Part shown: positions 10,889 through 19,440 of the stretch, in pieces | How the letters are laid out: each line of letters begins with the position of its first letter | Position numbering within the stretch: the stretch's first letter is position 1 | NCBI RefSeq assembly: GCF_003990645.1 | Contig: NZ_RYZK01000001.1 | Span: forward strand, 842,595-906,594 | Source of the DNA: Shimia sediminis | GTDB taxonomy: Bacteria > Pseudomonadota > Alphaproteobacteria > Rhodobacterales > Rhodobacteraceae | DNA: 64,000 nt | Direction: 5' to 3' | Notes under the pieces: generated by a model | Told to the model about the DNA's origin: nothing | The model's database searches: none | Seen by the model: only the letters and a program-made list of their open reading frames with translations | Translations under genes and position numbers: made by a program

Positions 10889-11245
10889 TCATGGCTTGCA
10901 AATGCCCTCCATGATCAGGTCGTCATCGTCCATTTTCAGGGTTTGGTTCTCTTGATCCGGGCCGCTGATCCATTCAATCCGCGAGGTGCCGTATTGTTCG
11001 ATGCAATAGCGTGTCGCCGCATAGCGCCCCGCCTCTTTGGCACCGTTGATCGACTGCGTGGCGCGGCGCACTTCTACAGAGAAATGCTCGCGTTTTTCTT
11101 TCTCGATCGCCTCGACCTTGGATTTGAACTCAATCCCGTCAAAGGCAAACTCGGTCTTGTTGCGGTGATCCTTGAACGTGCCACAACCCGAGACCAGCGC
11201 AAGCGACAGAACCACGCACACGCCAAGCGCACCCCTGCCCGTCAT
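10889..11245 (-). CDS. small lipoprotein downstream of nuoF
   Basis: The product is 118 aa from the ATG at 11243-11245. An in-frame GTG 24 bp upstream is an alternative start. The leader MTGRGALGVCVVLSLALVSGC ends in a lipobox (LVSGC), so the mature protein is expected to be lipid-anchored in the envelope. The mature part is short and basic in the middle (VEAIEKEKREHFSVEVRRAT), then has RYAATRYCIEQYGTSRIEW and a final Cys (EGICKP). I do not recognise the domain. It starts 25 bp after the nuoF stop and is followed by about 90 bp before the DUF5333-like gene. Confidence 0.78.
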   Translation of the reverse strand: MTGRGALGVCVVLSLALVSGCGTFKDHRNKTEFAFDGIEFKSKVEAIEKEKREHFSVEVRRATQSINGAKEAGRYAATRYCIEQYGTSRIEWISGPDQENQTLKMDDDDLIMEGICKP

Positions 11246-11270
11246 GATATGCTGCCCCAGGATCACTGTC

Positions 11271-12566
11271 TTACTCCGCCGCCATCGCGCCCATACGGCC
11301 CGTTTTCTGGGCCTTGATGCGGTCTTCAATTTCCTCACGGAAGTTCTTGATCAACCCCTGGATCGGCCAGGCCGCTGCGTCGCCAAGGGCACAGATGGTG
11401 TGGCCTTCGACCTGCTTGGTGACGTCGAACAGCATGTCGATCTCTTCGATCTCGGCCTCGCCTTTGACCAGACGATCCATCACGCGCATCATCCAGCCGG
11501 TGCCTTCGCGGCACGGCGTACACTGACCGCAGCTTTCGTGCTTGTAGAACTTCGACAGACGCCAGATCGCCTTGATTGGGTCGACGCTCTTGTCCATGAC
11601 GATCACCGCCGCGGTCCCCAGGGACGACCCCACCTTGCGCAATTCGTCAAAGTCCATCACCGCGTCGCGCATGTCTTCGCCGCGCACACATGGCACCGAC
11701 GAGCCACCGGGGATCACCGCCAAGAGGTTATCCCAGCCGCCGCGAATACCGCCGCAATGTTTCTCGATCAGCTCTTCGAACGAAATCGACATCGCCTCTT
11801 CAACCACACACGGGTTGTTCACATGGCCCGAAATACCAAAGATCTTGGTGCCCGCATTGTTGGGGTTGCCAAAAGACGAGAACCACTCAGCCCCGCGCCG
11901 CAGGATGGTCGGCACAACGGCAATCGATTCCACGTTGTTCACCGTGGTCGGACAGCCATAGAGCCCCGCCCCCGCCGGGAACGGCGGCTTCATGCGCGGC
12001 ATGCCCTTTTTGCCCTCAAGGCTTTCCAGCAATGCGGTTTCTTCGCCGCAGATATAGGCGCCCGCACCGTGATGCAGGAACAGGTCAAAATCCCAGCCCG
12101 AGCCAGCGGCATTCTTGCCCAGCAGACCCGCGTCGTAAGCTTCGTCAATCGCCGCCTGCAGCGCTTCGCGCTCGCGAATGTACTCGCCGCGGATGTAGAT
12201 GTAACAGGTGTGCGCGTTCATCGCGAAGGACGCAATCAGGCAGCCTTCGATCAGCGTGTGCGGATCGTGGCGCATGATCTCGCGGTCTTTACAGGTGCCG
12301 GGCTCGGATTCATCCGCGTTCACAACCAGATACGCCGGGCGCCCGTCGCTTTCCTTGGGCATGAAGGACCACTTCAAACCGGTCGGGAACCCTGCACCAC
12401 CACGGCCACGAAGCCCCGAGGCCTTCATGTTGTCGATGACCCAGTCACGTCCGTTCTGGATGATCTTTGCCGTGCCATCCCAGTGGCCGCGCGCCTTGGC
12501 GCCCGCCAGCGTGCGGTCATGCATGCCATAGAGGTTGGTAAAGATACGGTCCTGATCTTTCAGCAT
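11271..12566 (-). CDS. nuoF: NADH-quinone oxidoreductase subunit F (NADH- and FMN-binding)
   Basis: Catalytic flavoprotein subunit of complex I (431 aa) that oxidises NADH through FMN and passes electrons to cluster N3. Visible motifs are the nucleotide loop [13 protein letters not shown] at residues 51-63, the FMN/NADH segment [27 protein letters not shown], and the N3 ligands in SCGQCTPC (Cys346, Cys349, Cys352) with Cys392 near the C-terminus. Length is standard. The ATG at 12564-12566 follows the small DUF5337-like gene by 4 bp. Confidence 0.98.
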   Translation of the reverse strand: MLKDQDRIFTNLYGMHDRTLAGAKARGHWDGTAKIIQNGRDWVIDNMKASGLRGRGGAGFPTGLKWSFMPKESDGRPAYLVVNADESEPGTCKDREIMRHDPHTLIEGCLIASFAMNAHTCYIYIRGEYIREREALQAAIDEAYDAGLLGKNAAGSGWDFDLFLHHGAGAYICGEETALLESLEGKKGMPRMKPPFPAGAGLYGCPTTVNNVESIAVVPTILRRGAEWFSSFGNPNNAGTKIFGISGHVNNPCVVEEAMSISFEELIEKHCGGIRGGWDNLLAVIPGGSSVPCVRGEDMRDAVMDFDELRKVGSSLGTAAVIVMDKSVDPIKAIWRLSKFYKHESCGQCTPCREGTGWMMRVMDRLVKGEAEIEEIDMLFDVTKQVEGHTICALGDAAAWPIQGLIKNFREEIEDRIKAQKTGRMGAMAAE

Positions 12567-12570
12567 CTCG

Positions 12571-12798
12571 TTACCCTTGCGTTGCCCGGCGCGCGCGCCA
12601 GATCTGAAAAATGTTCACCAGCGCCCAGACCAGCGCCGCAATAGCGGCAAAGTCAAACAGCAGCGCGTAGCGTCCCGGCAGGCCAGCGGCCTTGCCAATG
12701 AATTGGGCGGCCATCCACAGAACCATGCTGCCCGCGATCACAAGGGCGACCATGCGCCCCTTGCGTGCCAGCTCTTGCTCTGTTGCCCCGCCCCCCAT
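12571..12798 (-). CDS. small two-helix membrane protein (DUF5337-like) between nuoE and nuoF
   Basis: The product is 75 aa. A polar N-terminus ([17 protein letters not shown]) is followed by two hydrophobic helices, about residues 17-36 and 42-64, and a basic end ([10 protein letters not shown]). This agrees with the short family I know as DUF5337, found at this position in Rhodobacterales nuo operons; the assignment is from memory. It lies 3 bp after the nuoE stop and 4 bp before nuoF, so co-translation is likely. A membrane anchor or assembly role is possible but unproven. Confidence 0.82.
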   Translation of the reverse strand: MGGGATEQELARKGRMVALVIAGSMVLWMAAQFIGKAAGLPGRYALLFDFAAIAALVWALVNIFQIWRARRATQG

Positions 12799-12801
12799 GT
12801 C

Positions 12802-13914
12802 TTAGTCCTCGTCGTAGACGCCACCCTTGGCGACCTTTTTGGAGAACTCGGTTTCTTCGCCCGATGCGAGCGTCTTGGCCTGGTCGACCCAGCCGTCGCG
12901 TTCGATCCGACCCTTGAAGGACAGTTTGTCGTCCATCTCGGTGATGTCATCCGCACCCCAGGCAGCGATCTGCGCAAATGAGGTCACGCCAGCCGCGTGC
13001 AGCTTTTTCTCCAGCGCCGGGCCGACGCCCTTGAGCTGTTTCAGGTCATCCGCAGACGCCTCTTCAGCCCCTTGCGGCGCTTCTTCGGCCTTCTTGGCCT
13101 TGGGCGCGGCCTTTTTGGCCTCTTCCGCCTGTTTCGCGGCAGGTTTCGGCGTTGCCGGCGCGGCGGGAGGCTTTTCGGCGGCCTCTTGACCGGCAACCTC
13201 GCCCGCGTCGTTCAGCCAAGGCGTCGTCAGCGGCACTTCGGTGCCATCAATACGCTTGACCGTGTCGCCCAGATCGGTCGCCAGCTGCGCCGATGCGTTA
13301 TACTTGGTCTTGCCGCTCTCATAGTCTTTCAGCGTGGTCAGACCCGACAGCGGTTCCGAGGCAAAACGGCCATTCATCGGACCCGGAGCCGGCACCTTGC
13401 CCGCCGCCAGATCGTCGAGCAACTGCGCAAACCCTTCGGTCGTCATGTCCTCGTAATAATCCTTGCCGATCTGCGCCATGGGCGCGTTGGTGCAGGCCCC
13501 CAGACATTCGACCTCTTCCCAGGAAAACTTGCCATCCGCCGAGACCGTATGCGGCGTCGGCGCGATCTTGTCCTTGCAGACCTCCATCAGGTCTTCGGCG
13601 CCACAGATCATGCAGCTGAGCGTGCCGCAAATCTGGATATGCGCCACCGACCCAACGGGCTGCAGCTGGAACATAAAGTAGAAGGACGCCACCTCAAGCA
13701 CGCGGATATAGGCCATACCCAGCATGTCGGCCACGGCCTCAATCGCGGGCTTTGACAGCCAGCCTTCCTGTTCCTGCGCCCGCCACAACAGCGGAATAAC
13801 CGCCGAGGCCTGACGGCCCTCGGGGTATTTGGTCATTTGACCTTCGGCCCAGGCCAGGTTTCCTTCGGTGAATGCGAAGCTTTCGGGTTGTTCGCTATGA
13901 AGACGACGAAGCAT
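12802..13914 (-). CDS. nuoE: NADH-quinone oxidoreductase subunit E with helix-hairpin-helix tail
   Basis: The first 190 or so residues are a normal NuoE thioredoxin-like 2Fe-2S subunit with cluster N1a ligands Cys96, Cys101, Cys137 and Cys141. The protein is 370 aa, about twice the usual length. The extra part has a linker, a low-complexity Ala/Lys/Pro/Glu stretch (about residues 245-295), and a compact domain from about 300 containing [17 protein letters not shown], a helix-hairpin-helix signature usually seen in nucleic-acid-binding proteins. It overlaps nuoD by one base (TAATG). The extended form is known in Rhodobacterales; the purpose of the tail is not clear. Confidence 0.96.
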   Translation of the reverse strand: MLRRLHSEQPESFAFTEGNLAWAEGQMTKYPEGRQASAVIPLLWRAQEQEGWLSKPAIEAVADMLGMAYIRVLEVASFYFMFQLQPVGSVAHIQICGTLSCMICGAEDLMEVCKDKIAPTPHTVSADGKFSWEEVECLGACTNAPMAQIGKDYYEDMTTEGFAQLLDDLAAGKVPAPGPMNGRFASEPLSGLTTLKDYESGKTKYNASAQLATDLGDTVKRIDGTEVPLTTPWLNDAGEVAGQEAAEKPPAAPATPKPAAKQAEEAKKAAPKAKKAEEAPQGAEEASADDLKQLKGVGPALEKKLHAAGVTSFAQIAAWGADDITEMDDKLSFKGRIERDGWVDQAKTLASGEETEFSKKVAKGGVYDED

Positions 13915-15140
13915 TAGCGGTCGATCTCCCCAAATACGATGTCGATGGTGCCGATGATCGCCGCCACGTCGGCCAGCTGGTGGCCCTTGGCGATGTGATC
14001 CAGCGATTGCAGGTGGTTATAGCCCGGTGCACGCAGCTTGGCGCGGTACGGACGGTTGGTGCCATCCGCTTGAATATACACGCCAAATTCGCCCTTGGGC
14101 GCTTCCACCGCGGCGTAAACCTCGCCCTCGGGGACCTTGAAGCCTTCGGTGTAGAGCTTGAAGTGGTGGATCAGGCTCTCCATCGAGGTCTTCATGTCAC
14201 CGCGTTTCGGCGGGGTCAGCTTGCCGCGTGCCAGCACGTCGCCGGTGGCTTCGCGCAGTTTCACGATGGCCTGACGGATGATGCTGGTCGATTGACGCAT
14301 TTCTTCCACGCGCATGACATAGCGGTCATAGCAGTCGCCGTTCTTGCCGATGGGGATCTGGAAATCGAACTCGTCATAGCACTCATAGGGCTGGGCGCGA
14401 CGCAGGTCCCAGGCGAGCCCCGCCGAGCGCAGCATCACGCCCGAATACCCCTGTTCCAGCGCGGTATTGGTGTCGATCACGCAGATGTCCACGTTACGCT
14501 GCTTGAAAATGCGGTTCTCGGTCAGCAGAGTCTCGATGTCGTCCAGAACATTGGGGAAATGGAACGCCCATTCCTCAATGTCATCCAGCAGAGCGTCGGG
14601 CAGATCCTGATGCACACCGCCGGGGCGGAAATAGGCCGCGTGCAGACGCGCGCCACAGGCCCGTTCGTAAAAGATCATCAGCTTTTCGCGCTCTTCAAAA
14701 CCCCAGAGGTTCGGGGTCAGCGCGCCAACGTCCATCGCCTGCGAACAGACGTTCATCAGGTGGTTCAACACGCGGCCAATCTCGCAGTACAGGACCCGGA
14801 TCAACTGCGCACGACGCGGCACTTCGGTGCCGGTCAGCTTTTCGATCGCCATGCACCATGCATGTTCCTGGTTCATCGGCGCCACGTAATCGAGGCGGTC
14901 GAGATACGGCAGGTTCTGCAGGTAGGTACGGCTTTCCATCAGCTTTTCGGTGCCGCGGTGCAGCAACCCGACGTGCGGGTCAGCGCGTTCCACGATCTCG
15001 CCGTCCAGTTCCAGAACCAGACGCAGCACACCGTGGGCCGCAGGGTGCTGCGGACCAAAGTTGATGTTAAAGTTGCGGATTTTCTGTTCGCCGGCCAGCG
15101 CGTCGTGGCTGCCGTCAGTGAACTTGGAGCCGTCCATCAT
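13914..15140 (-). CDS. nuoD: NADH-quinone oxidoreductase subunit D
   Basis: The 49-kDa subunit of complex I (408 aa) that forms the quinone site with NuoB. The N-terminal segment [21 protein letters not shown] contains the two His of the quinone site, followed by the [11 protein letters not shown] motif. The protein ends in [12 protein letters not shown], as expected. Two consecutive ATG codons occur at the start; the first (15138-15140) overlaps the nuoC stop as ATGA and is used here. The subunit is separate from NuoC, not fused as in E. coli. Confidence 0.98.
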   Translation of the reverse strand: MMDGSKFTDGSHDALAGEQKIRNFNINFGPQHPAAHGVLRLVLELDGEIVERADPHVGLLHRGTEKLMESRTYLQNLPYLDRLDYVAPMNQEHAWCMAIEKLTGTEVPRRAQLIRVLYCEIGRVLNHLMNVCSQAMDVGALTPNLWGFEEREKLMIFYERACGARLHAAYFRPGGVHQDLPDALLDDIEEWAFHFPNVLDDIETLLTENRIFKQRNVDICVIDTNTALEQGYSGVMLRSAGLAWDLRRAQPYECYDEFDFQIPIGKNGDCYDRYVMRVEEMRQSTSIIRQAIVKLREATGDVLARGKLTPPKRGDMKTSMESLIHHFKLYTEGFKVPEGEVYAAVEAPKGEFGVYIQADGTNRPYRAKLRAPGYNHLQSLDHIAKGHQLADVAAIIGTIDIVFGEIDR

Positions 15141-15742
15141 TTCGCCTCCCCCTTCTCATCACCGGGCAGGATGTATTCGGCACCCTCCCACGGGGACATG
15201 AAATCAAACTGGCGGTAATCCTGCGTCAGTTGCACAGGCTCATAGACCACGCGCTTTTCGACCTCGTCATAGCGCACCTCGGTGTAACCCGTGGTCGGGA
15301 AATCCTTGCGCAGCGGGTGGCCGGTAAAGCCATAATCCGTCAGCAAACGCCGCAGGTCCGGGTGATCGCTAAAGATGATCCCGAACATGTCGAACGTCTC
15401 CCGCTCGGCCCAGTTGGCACAAGGGTGAATGTCAGTGATCGACGGCACCATTTCATCTTCGCGCACCGCGACCCGCAGGCGGATGCGGTGGTTCTGATAG
15501 ATCGACAACAGGTGATAGATCACCGTGAATCGCTTGGGGCGATCCGGGAAATCTGCCGCGGTCAGGTCGATCAGCGTGGCAAACTTGCAGGTCTGGTCGG
15601 TTTTCAGAAACTCGATGAACCCGGCGATGTTGGCCGGGGCCACGTCCACGTTCAACTCGCCAAAGGCGATGTCCCAGCCAAGGACACAGTCCGGGCGCTT
15701 GGCTTCGATATAGGCGCCCAACTCGTTCAGTGCTTCGCTCAT
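15137..15742 (-). CDS. nuoC: NADH-quinone oxidoreductase subunit C
   Basis: The 30-kDa peripheral subunit of complex I (201 aa). The signature [20 protein letters not shown] is followed by [17 protein letters not shown], which is diagnostic for this family. It has no cofactor and scaffolds NuoD and NuoI. Both ends overlap neighbours as ATGA (nuoB stop at the start, nuoD start at the end), indicating translational coupling along nuoB-C-D. Length is normal for the unfused alphaproteobacterial form. Confidence 0.98.
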   Translation of the reverse strand: MSEALNELGAYIEAKRPDCVLGWDIAFGELNVDVAPANIAGFIEFLKTDQTCKFATLIDLTAADFPDRPKRFTVIYHLLSIYQNHRIRLRVAVREDEMVPSITDIHPCANWAERETFDMFGIIFSDHPDLRRLLTDYGFTGHPLRKDFPTTGYTEVRYDEVEKRVVYEPVQLTQDYRQFDFMSPWEGAEYILPGDEKGEAK

Positions 15743-16263
15743 CTCTCAATCGTCCCCGTGCGACGGATCTTGCGGTGCAGCTGCAGGACCCCATACATCA
15801 GCGCCTCGGCGGTCGGAGGACAGCCAGGCACATAGACGTCAACCGGCACGATCCGGTCACAGCCCCGCACAACGCTGTAGGAATAGTGGTAATAGCCGCC
15901 GCCATTGGCGCAGGACCCCATCGAGATCACATACCGCGGCTCGGGCATCTGGTCGTAAACCTTGCGCAGGGCCGGTGCCATCTTGTTGGTCAGCGTGCCC
16001 GCAACAATCATCAGGTCCGACTGGCGCGGCGAGGCGCGCGGGGCAGTACCATACCGCTCAAGGTCATAGCGCGGCATCGAGGTGTGGATCATCTCGACCG
16101 CGCAGCACGCCAGACCAAAGGTCATCCAGTGCAAAGACCCGGTGCGGGCCCAGTTGATCATGTCCTCGGTCGAGGTCAGCAGGAACCCTTTGTCCTGCAG
16201 ATCCTTGTTCAGCGCCTGGGTGACAACTTCCTTGTCGGCGCCCGCCGTGTTGGCTCCGGTCAT
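15739..16263 (-). CDS. nuoB: NADH-quinone oxidoreductase subunit B (cluster N2)
   Basis: Peripheral subunit of complex I (174 aa) that holds the terminal 4Fe-4S cluster N2. The tandem cysteines are in [10 protein letters not shown], with further ligands in [11 protein letters not shown] and [12 protein letters not shown] chose the ATG at 16261-16263 ([10 protein letters not shown]) because it overlaps the nuoA stop by one base and matches the family N-terminus. Two in-frame ATGs up to 30 bp upstream, inside nuoA, are less likely starts. Confidence 0.97.
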   Translation of the reverse strand: MTGANTAGADKEVVTQALNKDLQDKGFLLTSTEDMINWARTGSLHWMTFGLACCAVEMIHTSMPRYDLERYGTAPRASPRQSDLMIVAGTLTNKMAPALRKVYDQMPEPRYVISMGSCANGGGYYHYSYSVVRGCDRIVPVDVYVPGCPPTAEALMYGVLQLHRKIRRTGTIER

Positions 16264-16628
16264 CACTCCCATTCCAGGGCTCCCTTTTTCCACTCATAGG
16301 CAAAGCCGATGGTCAGCACGCCCAGGAAAACCATCATCGACCAGAAGCCCAGCATGCTGATGTCCTTAAAGCCCACGGCCCAGGGGAACAGCATCGCAAT
16401 TTCCAAATCGAAAATGATGAACAGGATCGACACGAGGTAGAACCTCACGTCAAATTTCATCCGCGCGTCGTCAAAGGCATTGAAACCACACTCGTAAGCA
16501 CTCACCTTCTCAGGATCGGGATTTCTTACGGCAAGGACAACAGCTGCGAGGATCAGAACAAGGCCTAGTGCAATTGCGACGGCCAGAAAGACGAGAATGG
16601 GAAGGTATTCCCTCAGCATCTCTTCCAC
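16263..16628 (-). CDS. nuoA: NADH-quinone oxidoreductase subunit A
   Basis: Small membrane subunit of complex I (121 aa, three helices) and first gene of the operon. The loop [21 protein letters not shown] contains the conserved YECGF Cys region near the quinone site. I chose GTG at 16626-16628 because AAGGAG lies about 8 bp upstream and the product then begins [11 protein letters not shown], the usual form. An ATG 21 bp upstream and another 9 bp downstream are alternatives. Upstream lies the promoter region described separately. Confidence 0.95.
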   Translation of the reverse strand: MEEMLREYLPILVFLAVAIALGLVLILAAVVLAVRNPDPEKVSAYECGFNAFDDARMKFDVRFYLVSILFIIFDLEIAMLFPWAVGFKDISMLGFWSMMVFLGVLTIGFAYEWKKGALEWE

Positions 16629-16692
16629 GGGGTGGCTCCTTTCATGCACGGGTCAAATGACGTGCAGTCAGATGGCTGTTTTGACTAAAGGG

Positions 16693-16721
16693 GGTTTACC
16701 CTTGCCCTATGGCAGGGTCAA
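16693..16721 (-). promoter_or_regulatory. candidate sigma-70-type promoter of the nuo operon
   Basis: Read on the minus strand, TTGACC (16716-16721) and TAAACC (16693-16698) are separated by 17 bp, a fair match to a housekeeping promoter in this group. It lies about 65 bp upstream of the nuoA GTG. The transcription start is not known; other candidates cannot be excluded. Confidence 0.4.
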
Positions 16722-16778
16722 CCAAGCGGCGACACATTCAATTTCGTGAAAGCGTTGCATTTTTTCTTGGTGAACAAA

Positions 16779-16796
16779 GGTATGCAAAGGCATACC
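16779..16796. promoter_or_regulatory. perfect 18-bp palindrome upstream of nuo
   Basis: GGTATGC and GCATACC arms are separated by AAAG. The site is about 150 bp upstream of nuoA and about 60 bp upstream of the candidate -35 box. The size fits a dimeric regulator binding site; the regulator is not identifiable. Confidence 0.45.
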
Positions 16797-17064
16797 GGTG
16801 CCCTGCGGCAATTGGTCAGCCGCTGATTTTAAGGGATTTTCGGGGGGTTGGCGGCGTACCCTGCGCGAATCCCGTTGTGCGGCAAAAGCACACGAAAGAC
16901 TCATCTTTTTCACAGACCGTCCGCAGGCTCTGGAATTTTTGCATTCGGAACGGATTTTTCACGGGGCTTTTTCGGTATGCCGCCGCATGCCCGAAACAAG
17001 GCCGACAGAGTCGCACCAGAGTCGCTTTTTGGATGGCGACCCTGGTCCCACTATTCGGACCGGC

Positions 17065-17850
17065 TCAGCCCTGGCTCCACGCTGGCTTGCGCTTGTCAAA
17101 GAATGCGCCGATGCCTTCCTTGGCCTCGTCGCCTTCCCATGTTTCTGCCAGCGCGTTCACCGCGTGGTCAATCGCGGCCTGGTCGATCACCGGGCCAAAC
17201 CGCCGCGCCAGCGCTTTTGAGGCCGCCACCGCCTTGGGGGCGCAGTTGAGGAACGGCACCACTTCGGCCTCGACCGCCGCGTCCAGATCCTCCGCCGGAA
17301 CCGCCCTGGCCAACAGGCCCAGCGTCACTGCTTCTTGGGCGCCAAACAACCGCGCCGAAAAGAACACCCGCCGTGCCATCGCCTCACCCATGCGGGCAAT
17401 GACATAGGGCCCGATATTGGCCGGGATCAGGCCGAGTTTCACCTCGGTCAGCCCCATCTTCACATGATCGGCCCCGATGGTGACATCACAGACCGAGGCC
17501 ATGCCCACGCCACCGCCAAAGGCATTGCCCTGCACCCGCCCGATCAGCGGTTTCGGCAGCTCGTTCAGCGCCCGCAGCATGATCGCCAGCTTGGCGCTTT
17601 CGGCCTTGCGGGTCGCAGCGTCCATCTTCATCTGCGCCTGCATCCAGGCCAGATCACCGCCCGCGCAGAATGACTTGCCCGCCCCGGTCAGGATCACCAC
17701 ACGCACCGCGTCATCCGCCGCCAGCTGCCCCGCGGCCACAACCAACTCGTCCAGCATCTGCGCATTCATCGCGTTGTGCTTTTCCGCCCGGTCCAGCGTC
17801 AGCGTGGCCACGCCCCGCGCATCCGTCACTACAGAAATCGTCTCAAACAT
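17065..17850 (-). CDS. liuC: enoyl-CoA hydratase, probably methylglutaconyl-CoA hydratase
   Basis: Crotonase-family enzyme (261 aa), probably hydrating 3-methylglutaconyl-CoA to HMG-CoA in leucine breakdown. The oxyanion-hole segments AGKSFCAGGDLAWM and QGNAFGGGVGMAS are present. The catalytic region LTEVKLGLIPANIGPYV resembles LiuC-type hydratases, which carry GGGVG rather than the GGGxE seen in classical crotonases. It is the last gene of the liu run (carboxylase, lyase, hydratase), which supports the specific assignment. It starts 69 bp after the lyase stop, across two palindromes. A generic enoyl-CoA hydratase remains possible. Confidence 0.85.
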   Translation of the reverse strand: MFETISVVTDARGVATLTLDRAEKHNAMNAQMLDELVVAAGQLAADDAVRVVILTGAGKSFCAGGDLAWMQAQMKMDAATRKAESAKLAIMLRALNELPKPLIGRVQGNAFGGGVGMASVCDVTIGADHVKMGLTEVKLGLIPANIGPYVIARMGEAMARRVFFSARLFGAQEAVTLGLLARAVPAEDLDAAVEAEVVPFLNCAPKAVAASKALARRFGPVIDQAAIDHAVNALAETWEGDEAKEGIGAFFDKRKPAWSQG

Positions 17851-17869
17851 CTCTCTCTCCTCAACCGCA

Positions 17870-17891
17870 GAGAATTTTCTAGAAAATTCTC
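17870..17891. repeat. perfect 22-bp palindrome, copy 1, between liuE and liuC
   Basis: The arm GAGAATTTTCT is followed directly by its reverse complement, with TCTAGA at the centre. It is AT-rich in an otherwise GC-rich region. A second related palindrome lies 7 bp away at 17899-17920. Located just upstream of the liuC start. Confidence 0.9.
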
Positions 17892-17898
17892 CACCCGT

Positions 17899-17920
17899 GA
17901 AATTCTTCTAGAAGAATTTC
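17899..17920. repeat. perfect 22-bp palindrome, copy 2, between liuE and liuC
   Basis: The arm GAAATTCTTCT is followed directly by its reverse complement, again with TCTAGA at the centre. It differs from copy 1 at three positions per arm, and each change is mirrored in the other arm. Its right end overlaps the liuE stop codon. Confidence 0.9.
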
Positions 17921-18777
17921 TAGTCCCCGGCCCGCATCGCACGCGCCATATCCGCCGCCTCGGTCAGCACCGCCCGGTCCAGCCCGGTCTGATATCCCAA
18001 GCCAACCAGCAGATCGTTCACCGCCTCGGTCGCCACATTGCCCTTGGCCCCCGGCGCATAGGGACAGCCACCCAAGCCCCCCACGGCCGCATCAAACACC
18101 CGCACGCCCAGGCCCAACGACGCCTCGATGTTCGCCAGCGCGCGGCCTGCGGTGTCATGATAATGCCCGGCCAGTTTCCCGGCGGGCACTTCGCTCACCA
18201 CCGCCTCCAGCATCGCCGTGATGCTCTCCGGCGTGCCCTGCCCGATGGTGTCGCCCAACGAGATCTCATAACACCCCATATCCCGCAGAGCAGCGGCCAC
18301 CTCGGCCACCTTCTCTGGCGGTGTCGGCCCGTCATAGGGGCAATCGGTCACGCAAGAGACATAGCCCCGCACCGGAATGCCCGCCGCCTGCCCCGCCTCG
18401 GCCACCGGCGCAAAGCGCTCCAGCGACTCGGCGATGGTGGCGTTGATATTGGCCTTGGAAAACCCTTCCGACGCCGACCCGAATATGGCGATCTCGTCGG
18501 CCTTGGCGGCCATGGCCCCCTCGAACCCCCGCATGTTCGGCGTCAGCGCCGCATAAGACACCCCCGCCGCGCGGCTGATCCCCGCCAGCACCTCTGCACT
18601 GTCGGCCATCTGCGGCACCCACTTGGGGCTGACGAAACTCGCCACCTCGATGCGCCTGAACCCGGCCTGGCTCAGGCAATCCACCAGCGCGATCTTTTCC
18701 GCCGTCGGGATCAGGCGCTTTTCATTCTGCAGCCCGTCCCGCGGGCCCATTTCGAAGATTTCGACAAAGTCAGACAT
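17920..18777 (-). CDS. liuE: hydroxymethylglutaryl-CoA lyase
   Basis: Cleaves HMG-CoA to acetoacetate and acetyl-CoA, the last step of leucine degradation (285 aa, cytoplasmic TIM barrel of the HMGL-like family). Visible motifs are EMGPRDGLQNE at the N-terminus, VASFVSPKWVPQMAD, and the signature GGLGGCPYAPGAKGNVATE with the catalytic Cys. I chose the ATG at 18775-18777 (MSDFVEIFEMG). It overlaps the upstream glutathione-transferase-like gene by 8 bp, indicating one transcript. The stop codon lies in the second palindrome. Confidence 0.96.
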   Translation of the reverse strand: MSDFVEIFEMGPRDGLQNEKRLIPTAEKIALVDCLSQAGFRRIEVASFVSPKWVPQMADSAEVLAGISRAAGVSYAALTPNMRGFEGAMAAKADEIAIFGSASEGFSKANINATIAESLERFAPVAEAGQAAGIPVRGYVSCVTDCPYDGPTPPEKVAEVAAALRDMGCYEISLGDTIGQGTPESITAMLEAVVSEVPAGKLAGHYHDTAGRALANIEASLGLGVRVFDAAVGGLGGCPYAPGAKGNVATEAVNDLLVGLGYQTGLDRAVLTEAADMARAMRAGD

Positions 18778-19435
18778 CCGGAGCCTCGTAAAAGTCCTTG
18801 GTGTAAATCCGTTGCACATCCTCGGGCGGCAAAGACCGCTGATAGGCTGGCCGCGCCGCGATCCGCGCGCCATAGGCGGCACAGTGCGGCAGGTCGCCAA
18901 AGGACACGAACCTCTTCGCCACCTCGACGCCATAGCCCACCGCGCAATCCGCCCCGCTGAAACCGCTCGCCAGCAGATAGTCGCGCCCGTCCGACAACTG
19001 CCGCTCGAGCCGCCCCAACACCTTGTGCAGCCGCCGCGCTTCCAGGTTCATCTGCGTGGGCGAGCGCATCTCAGGCTTGTACAAGACAATATGCGCCTGG
19101 GTCAGGTTCGCCATATGCTGCCCGATGCTTTCGGCGTAATGCAGCATGTCGAGGTATTCCATGCGTTCCGCATCCCCCGCAGGCCGCCCCAACCCTTTTT
19201 CAGGAAAGATCTCGCACAGGTACTCCACACTGGCCCCGCTCTCGACGATGACCTTGCCGTCGATCTCCAGCGCCGGCACCCGCGCCGCCGGGTTGATCTC
19301 CAGATAGTCCGGGCTGCGCAGCGACTTGTCGAAGAAATTGTGCACGACCAACTCATAGTCCAGCCCCATTTCCTCCAACAGCCACAGCACCCGGAACGAC
19401 CGGGCCTCATGGGCGTGATGCAGTGTGATCTTCAT
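18770..19435 (-). CDS. glutathione S-transferase-like protein 1 in the liu cluster
   Basis: A 221-aa two-domain GST-fold protein. The N-terminal thioredoxin-like domain has HAHEARSFRVLWLLEEMGLDYE and the glutathione-site pattern RVPALEIDGKVIVESGASVEYL. The C-terminal helical domain follows from about residue 90. I chose the ATG at 19433-19435 because GGAGG lies about 10 bp upstream; a TTG nine bases further up overlaps the previous stop but sits too close to that site. It overlaps the lyase gene at its 3' end. The substrate is unknown. Confidence 0.9.
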   Translation of the reverse strand: MKITLHHAHEARSFRVLWLLEEMGLDYELVVHNFFDKSLRSPDYLEINPAARVPALEIDGKVIVESGASVEYLCEIFPEKGLGRPAGDAERMEYLDMLHYAESIGQHMANLTQAHIVLYKPEMRSPTQMNLEARRLHKVLGRLERQLSDGRDYLLASGFSGADCAVGYGVEVAKRFVSFGDLPHCAAYGARIAARPAYQRSLPPEDVQRIYTKDFYEAPDV

Positions 19436-19440
19436 AGCGC

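Larger units (their letters stand above)
16629..17064 (-). other. nuo upstream region, no gene recognised
   Basis: About 436 bp between the nuoA start and the stop of the enoyl-CoA hydratase gene, both on the minus strand. Short open frames here have no convincing ribosome-binding site or family. The region contains a perfect 7-4-7 palindrome at 16779-16796, a candidate promoter at 16693-16721, a 9-bp direct repeat with 11-bp spacing at 17006-17025, and a wider inverted repeat at 16833-16838 and 16868-16873. I see no clear intrinsic terminator for the upstream liu genes, so some read-through into nuo is possible. Confidence 0.7.

Noticed and set aside
16709-17407. Open frame spanning the nuo upstream region on the plus strand
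   Set aside because: It runs antisense into the enoyl-CoA hydratase gene, and has no family and no ribosome site.
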